64,000 bases of DNA, from positions 62,001-126,000 of the forward strand of contig JAEWMB010000047.1 in the NCBI GenBank assembly GCA_023457255.1, written 5' to 3'. Below are positions 1 through 8,429 of the stretch, piece after piece (positions within the stretch are counted from its first letter, which is position 1; the number at the start of each line of letters is the position of its first letter). A program made the position numbers and the translations under genes. This DNA comes from Bacillota bacterium (GTDB taxonomy: Bacteria; Bacillota; Clostridia; Lachnospirales; Lachnospiraceae). Below the pieces are notes generated by a model, which made no database searches, was not told the origin of the DNA, and worked only from the letters and a program-made list of their open reading frames with translations.

Positions 1-81
1 AACTCCTATTACTAATTTTGTTTATAATTCTCTTCTTTAGTTTGCTTTTTAATTCCCTTTAAATTCTCTATCCTAATTATT

Positions 82-933
82 TTATTCCGCAGAGGAATAT
101 TGCTTGGTAGAAAGATAGTCCATCATATGAAAATCTTGGTTTTTATGTGCTTTAAATAAGGTTCCGACGTTCTTTCCCTCCAAGATACGGCGAATGACAC
201 TTAAATCCTCTCCATTCGCTACTACCATATCTGCACCGGCGTCTGTCGCAATCCGGGCTGCTGATATCTTAGTACTCATACCACCGGTTCCGACATTAGA
301 GCCGGCACCTTTTCCCATCTTTAAGATACTTTCATCAATCACCTCAACGGTGTCAATAAAAGCCGCATCCGGATTACTTCTAGGATCATCACTATAAAGC
401 CCATCGATATCCGAAAGCAGAATCAAAAGATCGGCATCCACTAAAGCCGCAACAATGGCGGAAAGCGTGTCATTATCACCAAATTCTACTTCATCTGTTG
501 TAACGGTATCATTTTCATTCACGATGGGAACAATTCCAAGCTTTAGAAGCTGATGAAAGGTACGCTGTGCATTCTCACGGCTGGTATCATTGAGCATGGT
601 ATACTTTGTCATCAGTATTTGTGCCGTAAGCTGATTATATTCTGCAAATAACTTCTGATATACCATCATAAGGCGTGCCTGACCTACTGCAGCACAGGCT
701 TGCTTAAGCGCTAAATCATTTGGTTTTTCCACCAATCCGATGGATTTTCTGCCGACCGCTATTGCTCCGGAAGAAACAAGAATCACTTCTTTTCCCTGAT
801 TAGAAAGATCCGTTAGGATTCGTACCAGTTTTTCCATCTTAGATAAATTAAGGTTACCAGTCTCCTGATGTGTTAAAGAGGAAGACCCTATTTTAATAAC
901 AATTCTCTGCTTGTGCGTTAGCATCTCTCTCAT
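82..933 (-). CDS. proB: glutamate 5-kinase
   Basis: Phosphorylates L-glutamate at the gamma-carboxyl, the first step of proline synthesis in the cytoplasm. The amino-acid-kinase fold is clear: a KIGSSSL nucleotide-binding start, VSSGAIAVG, VPIVNENDTV, FGDNDTLSAIVA and GTGGMSTKI. At about 283 residues it ends after the kinase domain and lacks the C-terminal PUA domain of longer homologues such as the E. coli enzyme. The open frame runs upstream to 969, but that Met sits inside a hairpin repeat and has no ribosome site. I chose the ATG at 933, preceded by GGGGTAAG. It is last in a run of minus-strand genes; proA, its usual partner, is not in view and may lie to the left. Confidence 0.93.
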   Translation of the reverse strand: MREMLTHKQRIVIKIGSSSLTHQETGNLNLSKMEKLVRILTDLSNQGKEVILVSSGAIAVGRKSIGLVEKPNDLALKQACAAVGQARLMMVYQKLFAEYNQLTAQILMTKYTMLNDTSRENAQRTFHQLLKLGIVPIVNENDTVTTDEVEFGDNDTLSAIVAALVDADLLILLSDIDGLYSDDPRSNPDAAFIDTVEVIDESILKMGKGAGSNVGTGGMSTKISAARIATDAGADMVVANGEDLSVIRRILEGKNVGTLFKAHKNQDFHMMDYLSTKQYSSAE

Positions 934-950
934 GTTAAACTTACCCCGAT

Positions 951-1010
951 TCCGGTGCCTTAGCACCATTTAATAACGATAGCAACTTGTGTTCCGGCAC
1001 AAATTGCCGG
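951..1010 (-). repeat. 5'-UTR hairpin element before proB
   Basis: In the transcript sense this has a perfect stem GGUGC-UAAG-GCACC (954-967) followed by GGAATCGGGG, about 20 bases before the proB start. Upstream are TTGCTATCGTTATTAA, shared almost exactly with the eutC-eutL gap (48595-48630), and a second stem (CCGGCA/TGCCGG, 994-1010). It belongs to a dispersed family described in the findings. Confidence 0.7.
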
Positions 1011-1059
1011 CATCTTATTCCCTTTCCGACAAGAAGCAAATAACTTATCTTTCTATCTG

Positions 1060-2748
1060 CTACGGCTGATACTTCACTGCCAAAGCTTCAAACACCTTGA
1101 TCCCATCCACTGCCGCTGAAACAATTCCGCCTGCATATCCAGCGCCCTCCCCGCAAGGATAGATTCCTTTTCTATTGCTTTCTAACGTCTCATCTCGTAT
1201 AATTCGCAGTGGGGAAGAAGTCCTCATTTCTACTCCGGAGAGTATCGCATCTTCGTCTGCAAAACCAGGAATATTCTTATCAAATGCCCAAACTCCTTCA
1301 AGGATTGATTCTATCAGATATTCCGGTAAGCAATCCCTTAGATTAGCCAAATTATAATTTCCACGAATATTGGGCTTAATATGACCTATTTTATCACTCT
1401 CTTGGTTTCTTAACAAGTCTCCATATCGTTGAACGGGAACTTTTCCCTTTCCGGTTTGATATGCCAACCCTTCATAATACCTTTGAAATTCCATTCCGGC
1501 AAGCGGTGTATCGACTGCTCCGGGGATTTTCATAAAATCCTCCGGTCCGACTGTTACGATTATTGCAGAGTTTGCATTTTCCCCTGCTCGGTCATGATAA
1601 CTCATTCCATTTACTACCAGTCTTCCTTCTTCAGAAGAAGCATTCACTACATATCCGCCGGGACACATACAAAAGGAGTATACCCCTCTTCCATTCTCGC
1701 ATTGGTGTGTTACCTTATAATCTGCTGCGGAAAGATGTACATACTCGGTGCCATATTGGTTTTTGCTGATTAACTCTTGTTTATGTTCCATTCGTACACC
1801 CACGGCAAATGCTTTCTTCTCCATCCTAAGTCCACGGCGGTATAGCATCTCAAACGTATCTCTCGCGCTGTGTCCAAGCGCAAGTATTAAAGCAGAACAT
1901 GGAATCTTTTCTATAGGATAAGATAGCGGGATACAATGCCGTTCCTTATTGCATCGTGTACCTTCCGATTTTGCTTCACCGGCACCTAATCTACTTCGGT
2001 CTCGTTTTGCAATCTCAATTCCGGTAACAGCGCCATTTTCTATCAAAACATCGGTAAGTTTTGTATCAAAACAGATTTCTCCTCCACAGGCTTTGATGTC
2101 TTCTCTAATATTTTTTACCACTGTACTTAACACATCGGTACCGATATGCGGTTTATTTTTATATAAGATTTCTTCCGGTGCACCATGTTCCACAAGTACT
2201 CTCAAAACCTGTCTGATCCGTCCTGTTGTATCCTTTACCATAGTGTTTAGCTTACCGTCTGAAAAAGTACCGGCTCCGCCTTCGCCAAATTGAACGTTGG
2301 ATTCAGTATCAAGACAATCCGTTAGCCAGAACCGCTCCACTTCCTTTATTCTATCTTCTACTGCCTGACCACGTTCTATTAAGATCGGACGATATCCATT
2401 CTTGGCAAGAAAATAGGTGCAAAATAATCCCGCTGGTCCGCTTCCGACAACAATCGGCCGTTCTCTTAAGGTAGCGTTCCCCTGAATCGAAAACGAATAC
2501 TCAGTCTCAGTAACCAAAGCAATATTCATATCCTTTGCGCGCTTTATTATGTTACCTTCCTCTTTAGCAAAAACGTCAATCGTATATATGTATTTGATTT
2601 CCGCCTTCTTTCGTGCATCGATTGATTGTTTTCGTATGGAAATAGAGTGAACCGCCTCAGGCGAAACCCTCAGCTTTCTGTAAACTGCCTCCTTTAATTC
2701 CTGTTCTGTATGATGTATGGAGAGTTTTAATTGGTTAATTCGTATCAT
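1060..2748 (-). CDS. NAD(P)/FAD-dependent dehydrogenase (COG2509-type)
   Basis: A 562-residue flavoprotein of the uncharacterised FAD-dependent dehydrogenase group. Roughly the first 95 residues form a small alpha/beta domain (RINQLKLSIHHTEQELKEAV). The Rossmann FAD motif VVGSGPAGLFCTYFLAKNG follows near residue 100. A glycine-rich stretch (VQFGEGGAGTFSDGKL) is typical of the group, and the C-terminal FAD contact is YPCGEGAGYAGGIVSAAVDG. No membrane segment is visible, so it is probably cytoplasmic. The substrate is unknown. It lies 75 bp after the next flavoprotein gene and 127 bp before proB, probably in one transcript. The ATG has an upstream GGAGGAAG. Confidence 0.85.
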   Translation of the reverse strand: MIRINQLKLSIHHTEQELKEAVYRKLRVSPEAVHSISIRKQSIDARKKAEIKYIYTIDVFAKEEGNIIKRAKDMNIALVTETEYSFSIQGNATLRERPIVVGSGPAGLFCTYFLAKNGYRPILIERGQAVEDRIKEVERFWLTDCLDTESNVQFGEGGAGTFSDGKLNTMVKDTTGRIRQVLRVLVEHGAPEEILYKNKPHIGTDVLSTVVKNIREDIKACGGEICFDTKLTDVLIENGAVTGIEIAKRDRSRLGAGEAKSEGTRCNKERHCIPLSYPIEKIPCSALILALGHSARDTFEMLYRRGLRMEKKAFAVGVRMEHKQELISKNQYGTEYVHLSAADYKVTHQCENGRGVYSFCMCPGGYVVNASSEEGRLVVNGMSYHDRAGENANSAIIVTVGPEDFMKIPGAVDTPLAGMEFQRYYEGLAYQTGKGKVPVQRYGDLLRNQESDKIGHIKPNIRGNYNLANLRDCLPEYLIESILEGVWAFDKNIPGFADEDAILSGVEMRTSSPLRIIRDETLESNRKGIYPCGEGAGYAGGIVSAAVDGIKVFEALAVKYQP

Positions 2749-2822
2749 ATGCTTCCTCCATGTCTGCGCTTTTTACTTATCTATCTCTACCTTTTTATTT
2801 TTATTTTAGATATCTGACTACA

Positions 2823-4061
2823 TTACCTATCTCTTCTTTCTTTTACAACCTGCCCTCCTGCAACTGCCCCAGTTGTCCAGGCCCACTGTAAATTATATCC
2901 GCCGCAGGTACCATCAATATCAAGAATTTCACCAGTTAAATACAACCCTTTTACAAGCTTTGATTCCATAGTATCCGGATTCACTTCCTCCGTACATATG
3001 CCTCCTGCGCTTACCTGTGCATTCTCAAAGCCGTTACTTCCTGTAATTGTAATCGGAAAGCACTTTAATCGTTTCAAAATTTTTGAATTCTCCTGATTCG
3101 ATAGTTTCTTGGCGGGAATCTGCGGACTAAGTTTCATTTCTGTAATCAATGCATTGCTTAATTTATTATTAAGAAGCCCGGTGAATAGTTCCACTGCGGT
3201 TTTGCCTTCCCCGTACCTGATTCTTTCATACCACAAGATTTGCAATTCATTTTCAGACATATGAGGGAAAAAGTCAAGCAGTAATTGCGTTTTTCTCCCT
3301 TGCATTACCGACTCCACTGCATACCTGCTCATTTGAAATACCGGGATACCAGAAACTCCATAGTCCGTAAACAAAAATTCACCAATCTCTCCCGTCACTT
3401 TTCTTCCCTCAGAAAAAAGTTCCCCTTTTGCATCTATTCTGACTCCAGACACCTGTTTTAAAAACCTTCCTTCTGCTCTTAATTGAACTAAGGCTGGAAA
3501 TGGCTCAACAATTGTATGTCCAAGTCTTCTTAGCATCTTAAGACCACTGCCATCCGAGCCCTGCTTTGGAGCAGCTAAACCGCCGGCTGCAACAATTACC
3601 TTACTACAGCAATAATCCTTCTTCTCTTCTGTTCGAAGTAAAAACTCATGCCCTTCTCTTTCTATATTCAATACATGTTCTTTTAAAAATACTTCCACCT
3701 TCAATCGCTTAAGCTCCATCGCCAAAACATCGGCAACGGCGGCGGCTTGCTCCGAATTTGGGTACACATAACCATTTCTTACCTTTGGATAAATACCCAA
3801 GGACTGAAAAAAAGCAATGGTTTTCTCCACGTCAAACCGACGCAGTACCGCCATTGCAAATTCAGGATGAGTTCCACGATAACAATCTGGTCTTTGTACC
3901 TGATTTGTGTAATTACATTTTCCATTTCCTGTAGCGAGAATTTTCTTGCCCAGTCGTTCTCTATGCTCTATTATGGCGGTTTTTAGGCCTCTTCGTGCCG
4001 CAAAAATTGCAGCCACCATCCCGGAAGCCCCTCCACCGATCACAATGCAATCGTATCTCAT
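2823..4061 (-). CDS. HI0933/YhiN-family FAD-dependent oxidoreductase
   Basis: A 412-residue flavoprotein. The N-terminal FAD-binding motif (IVIGGGASGMVAAIFAARRG) is followed by ERLGKKILATGNGKCNYTN, a signature of the HI0933/YhiN (BaiN-like) family. The C-terminal FAD segment is GEILDIDGTCGGYNLQWAW. Family members are cytoplasmic with mostly unknown substrates; some have been linked to bile-acid reduction, but nothing here indicates that substrate. The start overlaps no neighbour and has a purine-rich GGGAGGTAAGG site. It is 18 bp downstream of the BofC-like gene, suggesting co-transcription. Confidence 0.88.
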   Translation of the reverse strand: MRYDCIVIGGGASGMVAAIFAARRGLKTAIIEHRERLGKKILATGNGKCNYTNQVQRPDCYRGTHPEFAMAVLRRFDVEKTIAFFQSLGIYPKVRNGYVYPNSEQAAAVADVLAMELKRLKVEVFLKEHVLNIEREGHEFLLRTEEKKDYCCSKVIVAAGGLAAPKQGSDGSGLKMLRRLGHTIVEPFPALVQLRAEGRFLKQVSGVRIDAKGELFSEGRKVTGEIGEFLFTDYGVSGIPVFQMSRYAVESVMQGRKTQLLLDFFPHMSENELQILWYERIRYGEGKTAVELFTGLLNNKLSNALITEMKLSPQIPAKKLSNQENSKILKRLKCFPITITGSNGFENAQVSAGGICTEEVNPDTMESKLVKGLYLTGEILDIDGTCGGYNLQWAWTTGAVAGGQVVKERRDR

Positions 4062-4079
4062 CCTTACCTCCCTGTCTTC

Positions 4080-4763
4080 CTAGCTTGAATAACTTTCTAA
4101 TAAAGAATATAGTTCATCTCTGGTTCTAACTTCAATCCCCTTCATTAATTCATTACGGTCCTTTTCCGGCAAGCTTATCGCATCGATCTCCGTCTGGTCA
4201 TAGACTGTCTTGCGATCACTATAATATACGATTACTTTACCGTCTCTGACCGCAACATAATACTGAAATTTATGCATATCTGCATTATAGCTTTTACGTA
4301 TTACAATCTCTTTGGGTGAGAAAGAAAGAAGTTCATATCCGTATAAACCATCCATTTCTTCCGATATCGGTATTTCTCTCATATAATCACGCAATTTTAA
4401 GATAAGCTCATTTCTTGTCAGACCTATCAAGTCTGCCGTTGGTGCCAATTCTTCCCTAACAAGAGAATTATCCTTTAGTTGATAGGTTTCCAATATATAC
4501 TTTGTATTGGGCAAAACGATATCTTGTTCCTTACTCGTTGTTGAAGCTTCCGGCTCCGGAGTCACCTGCACCTGCTGCTGATTTGAGTATAATAATTGTT
4601 CCTGCTTTTTATATTCCTCGAGCGATTTCAGTATCTGATGATCTCTCTCCACTGCTTTTTCGTTATAATGATTCAATGCACGCTGGAAACTAATATAATA
4701 ACATGCTGTAAAAACCGCACATAATCCAACAAAACATAACAAATATCCAACCACTCGCTTCAT
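4080..4763 (-). CDS. membrane-anchored protein with BofC C-terminal-like domain
   Basis: A 227-residue protein with one N-terminal membrane anchor (residues about 5-25, VVGYLLCFVGLCAVFTACYY), a short coiled or charged stretch, then an extracytoplasmic domain. The end, DGKVIVYYSDRKTVYDQTEI, followed by a SLPEKDRNELMKGI segment, resembles the C-terminal domain of BofC, a forespore inhibitor of SigK processing in Bacillus. The resemblance is from memory of family patterns, so the function is tentative. Its position next to a SpoVB-like gene fits a role in sporulation or envelope biology. Start chosen at the first ATG, with an AGGAGTGTGAAC ribosome site. Confidence 0.6.
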   Translation of the reverse strand: MKRVVGYLLCFVGLCAVFTACYYISFQRALNHYNEKAVERDHQILKSLEEYKKQEQLLYSNQQQVQVTPEPEASTTSKEQDIVLPNTKYILETYQLKDNSLVREELAPTADLIGLTRNELILKLRDYMREIPISEEMDGLYGYELLSFSPKEIVIRKSYNADMHKFQYYVAVRDGKVIVYYSDRKTVYDQTEIDAISLPEKDRNELMKGIEVRTRDELYSLLESYSS

Positions 4764-4825
4764 AGACTGTTCACACTCCTTTGTCTATGAAGTATTGACT
4801 GATTTTTATGAAATATACTGGGTTT

Positions 4826-6460
4826 TTACATCATATGCAGTTTTTTACATATTTTAAGAAGGCTTCTTCCAGCCGGCATTTCCAATAATTCTTCTTCATC
4901 CATGGTACGAAGTAAGATAATACCAATACCATAAACAATTACCGCAATAGTAATGGAAAGCACCACACTAACTGCATTAGAATGCAAGATACGATGGAAG
5001 AATTTATAGGAGAAATAAGCAACAAATCCCATTGTAACGGAAGCTGCAAACGGCAATCCGAACGTTTTCATCACCTCTTGCTTATAGTGCAATACCTTCG
5101 CTACTGAAATCCAGTTTAAAATACACACCACCAAAGCGAAAGAGATATTACCTATGACAAGCCCGTAAGCATCTAACTTGCCTGCTATAATTAATAAATA
5201 AACAATCGGAATATGAACAACCAATGAAATAGCGGCATGCTTTACCGGTACCATCATACGGTCAATCCCTTGAAGTACACCGTTGGTGATTGTAGATAGT
5301 GCAAAAAACACAACTGCTATCGAACCTAAACGAATTAATTGCGCACTAAGCTCTACATTGCCATTGTCACCAAATAATAGTAATACAATAGGTTTTGCTA
5401 ATACAGTCAATCCAATTGCCGATGGAAAGGCAATCAGCATGTTAAACTTTACCGACATGGCAATTTTTTTGTGCAGTTCCTTTTGATCTCCCTTTTGATG
5501 TGCTATCGCAAGAGTGGGAACAATCGCAGTACCTAATGCAGTTGAAATCGCAATCGGCACTGTGGTAAGTAATTTATACTTTGTGGAATAAATGCCAAAG
5601 ATGGCAGCACTTTGTTCTTTTAAGATACCACGTTCTCCCGCTAACCAAGACCATAACTTCGCATCAATAATACCGCTTAAATTAAATACCGTTTGACTTA
5701 TGATAACCGGCAGTGCGGTATAAACAATCGCTGTTATAGCTTCCTTGTAGCTCTCTTGATGCTCTGCTTTATCTTTCTTGCATTTTTTCTTTAATACCGG
5801 ATGATACGCCTGATAAATGAAGGCTAAAAATAGTAAGCCAAATATCGCTCCTGCTAATGTTCCTGCCGTTCCGCCGGCGGCACCATAGGCATCAATTTGA
5901 ATAGAAGCGTTGTGCTCGCGCATTAAATAATAAGCGGCTGCAATACTAACAATCGCATTGATAATCTGTTCTAAGAGCTGAGAAATTGCGGTAGGTACCA
6001 TAGTTCGTTTTCCCTGGTACAAACCACGGAGTACTCCCATAATAGAGAATATAAAAATCGTTGGTGCAAGAACACGAAGCGGTATTGCAATATCAGAAGC
6101 ATTTTCTCCGCCGATTAGGCCCGCCCAGAACGTTGCTCCAAAAAACAAAACTGCACTTGCAAATAGTCCTACCGAAGCAGATAACGCCATCGCAGATAAG
6201 AAAATACGATAAGAGTTCTTATATTCCTTCTTCTGATCTCTGACAGAAATCAGCTTAGACACTGCCAGCGGAATACTGTAGGAAGACAATAACAGAGCTA
6301 AATTATACAATTCAAAGGACATCGAATAGTATCCCATTCCGGTATCCCCAACAATACGGTTTAGAGGTATCCGGTATAGCATGCCAATCAGTCTGGCCAA
6401 TATGGAGGATACCGCCAGAATGGAGCCTTGTACTAAATATTTATTTTGTTTATTACTCAT
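4826..6460 (-). CDS. polysaccharide/lipid-II flippase family protein (SpoVB/MurJ-like)
   Basis: A 544-residue integral membrane protein with about 14 predicted helices, of the MVF/MATE-like polysaccharide transporter superfamily. The N-terminus (GSILAVSSILARLIGMLYRIPLNRIVGDTGMGYY) is typical of Firmicute stage V sporulation protein B and YtgP-type lipid II flippases. Such proteins move undecaprenyl-linked precursors across the membrane for cortex or wall synthesis. Whether this copy serves sporulation or growth cannot be told from sequence; the adjacent BofC-like gene leans to sporulation. The start has a GGGAGGATAGTTTC site. Confidence 0.85.
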   Translation of the reverse strand: MSNKQNKYLVQGSILAVSSILARLIGMLYRIPLNRIVGDTGMGYYSMSFELYNLALLLSSYSIPLAVSKLISVRDQKKEYKNSYRIFLSAMALSASVGLFASAVLFFGATFWAGLIGGENASDIAIPLRVLAPTIFIFSIMGVLRGLYQGKRTMVPTAISQLLEQIINAIVSIAAAYYLMREHNASIQIDAYGAAGGTAGTLAGAIFGLLFLAFIYQAYHPVLKKKCKKDKAEHQESYKEAITAIVYTALPVIISQTVFNLSGIIDAKLWSWLAGERGILKEQSAAIFGIYSTKYKLLTTVPIAISTALGTAIVPTLAIAHQKGDQKELHKKIAMSVKFNMLIAFPSAIGLTVLAKPIVLLLFGDNGNVELSAQLIRLGSIAVVFFALSTITNGVLQGIDRMMVPVKHAAISLVVHIPIVYLLIIAGKLDAYGLVIGNISFALVVCILNWISVAKVLHYKQEVMKTFGLPFAASVTMGFVAYFSYKFFHRILHSNAVSVVLSITIAVIVYGIGIILLRTMDEEELLEMPAGRSLLKICKKLHMM

Positions 6461-6584
6461 GAAACTATCCTCCCATGATTTTCTCTAAATTTATTCGTAA
6501 TGTCATACGCTTTCCTGTGATGCTTTTGTGTATCAGTTATTCTATTCGTGATAAATCATCCTGCCGCATATTTTCTGACAAACC

Positions 6585-7724
6585 CTATTCTATAACAACG
6601 TCAGAGATACGGTTATCTGGGAATACGCCAATATAGGTAGCACCTGAATTTATGGTAAGTTCTTCTCCACTTTGATTAAAATATCTCATATAACGGGTAC
6701 TTTCGTTCTTTTTCCATGTGATTGGAATATAATTTCCATTGGTGAAATAATATCCTTCACCACTTGCATCCTCAATATCCATCGTCTGATATCCATTTTT
6801 ATCAATATTCCACTCTCTCACAAATTGAACAATCAGATTTTTATAAGATAACTGTTCGCTTGTATTTGCATCGATGTGTTTCTCATCATACTGAAACCTA
6901 AGGTATTCGCCTGTGCTCGATTCATACGTAAAATATGGTTTTGCCAGCGAGGAAAATTTAAGGGTGACATTATCCGCTGCACTTCCGCCGGTTAACTTTG
7001 TATCACTGTCATAAAATTTAAAATGTCCTTGATACCCCTCCTCATACGTTGTCCGAAGCTTGCCTTTCTCTACCGCTTTTTGAATACCTTCTAACGATAG
7101 AAATGCATTATGAGGTGCTTTTATGCTCTTATCACGATAAAAAGAATTTGCTCCGATTCCTTCCATCCCATTGATGGTATCAATTCCAAGTTTTTTTATC
7201 TTCTTTACTGCATAGGAAGTCTGCCCATAGTGAACAAAGATTGCATCATATTCATCTGCAAAACTTACATAATAATGCCTTGCACTTCTTATACTTCCAA
7301 TCCTCTTAGCAGTCATTGCGGACTCATCAATCCCTTCCAATATACCCATTAACCTTGTAATCCCGCCTTCAACTAACGCTTCATACAAAATATCCGCATC
7401 ACCAATCCCGCTTTGCGGATTTGCCGCCTTGATATTATTAAACATAACCGCAAATGGTCTTTGGTTCGCAATTTCTTCTTCCACCCAAAGTCCGGTTAAT
7501 TTGCTGATTGCCTGCCCTTCTGTGCTAACCTCCGGGGTTATTATGGGTGTTGCCGTCGGTGCGAAAGATTCCGTTGGTGTAACACTTGGCAGCGTAATTC
7601 GTGTATTGTCTTTTTGAGAATTCTTTTTACACCCTGCTGCAAAAGCACACAGAAAAAGAAGAACAAGCAGATAACCAACCTTTTTCCGCTCTCTTCCGAT
7701 ATTCCAATCCGTTTGTTTTGTCAT
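6585..7724 (-). CDS. DUF3048 (YerB-like) lipoprotein
   Basis: A lipoprotein: basic N-terminus, hydrophobic stretch and lipobox FAAGC, then a Thr/Pro-rich linker (TLPSVTPTESFAPTATP). The rest matches the DUF3048/YerB pattern: TGLWVEEEIANQRPFAVMFN, then QSGIGDADILYEALVEGGIT and SARHYYVSFADEYDAIFVHY. It is exported and membrane-anchored; its biochemical role is unknown. The open frame can be extended to a TTG at 7739, but that TTG is itself part of the ribosome site TTGAGGATAG. I therefore take the ATG at 7724. A hairpin-family element lies just upstream (7742-7764). Confidence 0.85.
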   Translation of the reverse strand: MTKQTDWNIGRERKKVGYLLVLLFLCAFAAGCKKNSQKDNTRITLPSVTPTESFAPTATPIITPEVSTEGQAISKLTGLWVEEEIANQRPFAVMFNNIKAANPQSGIGDADILYEALVEGGITRLMGILEGIDESAMTAKRIGSIRSARHYYVSFADEYDAIFVHYGQTSYAVKKIKKLGIDTINGMEGIGANSFYRDKSIKAPHNAFLSLEGIQKAVEKGKLRTTYEEGYQGHFKFYDSDTKLTGGSAADNVTLKFSSLAKPYFTYESSTGEYLRFQYDEKHIDANTSEQLSYKNLIVQFVREWNIDKNGYQTMDIEDASGEGYYFTNGNYIPITWKKNESTRYMRYFNQSGEELTINSGATYIGVFPDNRISDVVIE

Positions 7725-7741
7725 ATTATCTATCCTCAATT

Positions 7742-7764
7742 CCGACGCCTTTACGCCTTTTTAA
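7742..7764 (-). repeat. degenerate 5'-UTR element before the DUF3048 gene
   Basis: Transcript-sense AAGGCGTAAAGGCGTCGGAA runs into the TTGAGG ribosome site. It matches the cdsA element (AAGGCGCTAAAGTGCCGGAA, then TAGAGG) base for base outside the stem, but here the stem no longer pairs well. I read it as a decayed family member. Confidence 0.5.
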
Positions 7765-7881
7765 TATATGAGGCATTGTCCATGCCGATACAAATTTGAG
7801 ACTGAAATTCTTGCCTTTCCACCTATCTATTTACACTTCAAACACTTTTTACTAAAACAGACAGTGCTTTCCTCAGCTTTT

Positions 7882-8379
7882 TTAGCGGCTAAGATGAATA
7901 CTTGCAAGGATAGCTCTTTGTCTCTCTTCCATAACCTGGCGCTCCATAGCTTCCATATGGTCATATCCACAAAGATGGAGTACGCTATGCGCAACTAAAA
8001 AACCCAATTCTCTTTTTTCACTGTGCCCAAATTCGATTGCCTGGCTGCAAACCTTGTCCACAGATACAATAATATCGCCTAACATCAGCTCTCCGGTATC
8101 AGGATGAAAACAATCCTCCTGCTCTTCTTCGACAGAAGTAAAATCAGAGGGTTCGTTAAACTCTACCATAGGAAAGGATAAGACGTCCGTTGGCGCATCG
8201 ACCTCTCTGTATTCCCTATTAATCTCCTTCATTTCCTCATTATCTGTTAAAACCACATTGATTTCAGTCTCATAAGGACATTGTTCAAAGTCAAGTGCTG
8301 CCTCAATTACTTCTTTTATCAAGGCTTCCTCGTCAAAGTCAAAATTAACTTCCGTTTCTTTCTCTATATGAATTGTCAT
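7882..8379 (-). CDS. ybeY: endoribonuclease YbeY (rRNA maturation)
   Basis: A 165-residue metal-dependent endoribonuclease needed for 16S rRNA 3'-end maturation and ribosome quality control. The zinc-binding signature HSVLHLCGYDH (His-x3-His-x5-His) is intact. The upstream TDVLSFPM and GDIIVSVDKV are also diagnostic. The frame is open to 8409, but the Met there lies inside a hairpin. The ATG at 8379 follows a GGGAGTTAAT site and gives the usual N-terminus (MTIHIEKE). It ends the yqfC-yqfD-phoH-HD-ybeY operon, the same order as in Bacillus. Confidence 0.95.
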   Translation of the reverse strand: MTIHIEKETEVNFDFDEEALIKEVIEAALDFEQCPYETEINVVLTDNEEMKEINREYREVDAPTDVLSFPMVEFNEPSDFTSVEEEQEDCFHPDTGELMLGDIIVSVDKVCSQAIEFGHSEKRELGFLVAHSVLHLCGYDHMEAMERQVMEERQRAILASIHLSR

Positions 8380-8383
8380 ATTA

Positions 8384-8407
8384 ACTCCCATCCGCGTGCT
8401 TCCGCAC
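8384..8407 (-). repeat. 5'-UTR hairpin element before ybeY
   Basis: Transcript-sense GUGC-GGAA-GCAC (8396-8407), a 4-bp stem closed by a GNRA-type tetraloop, followed directly by GCGGATGGGAGTTAAT and the ybeY ATG. Same placement as the elements before proB, polC, dxr and cdsA. Confidence 0.6.
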
Positions 8408-8429
8408 ATAATTATACAACGCTTATCAG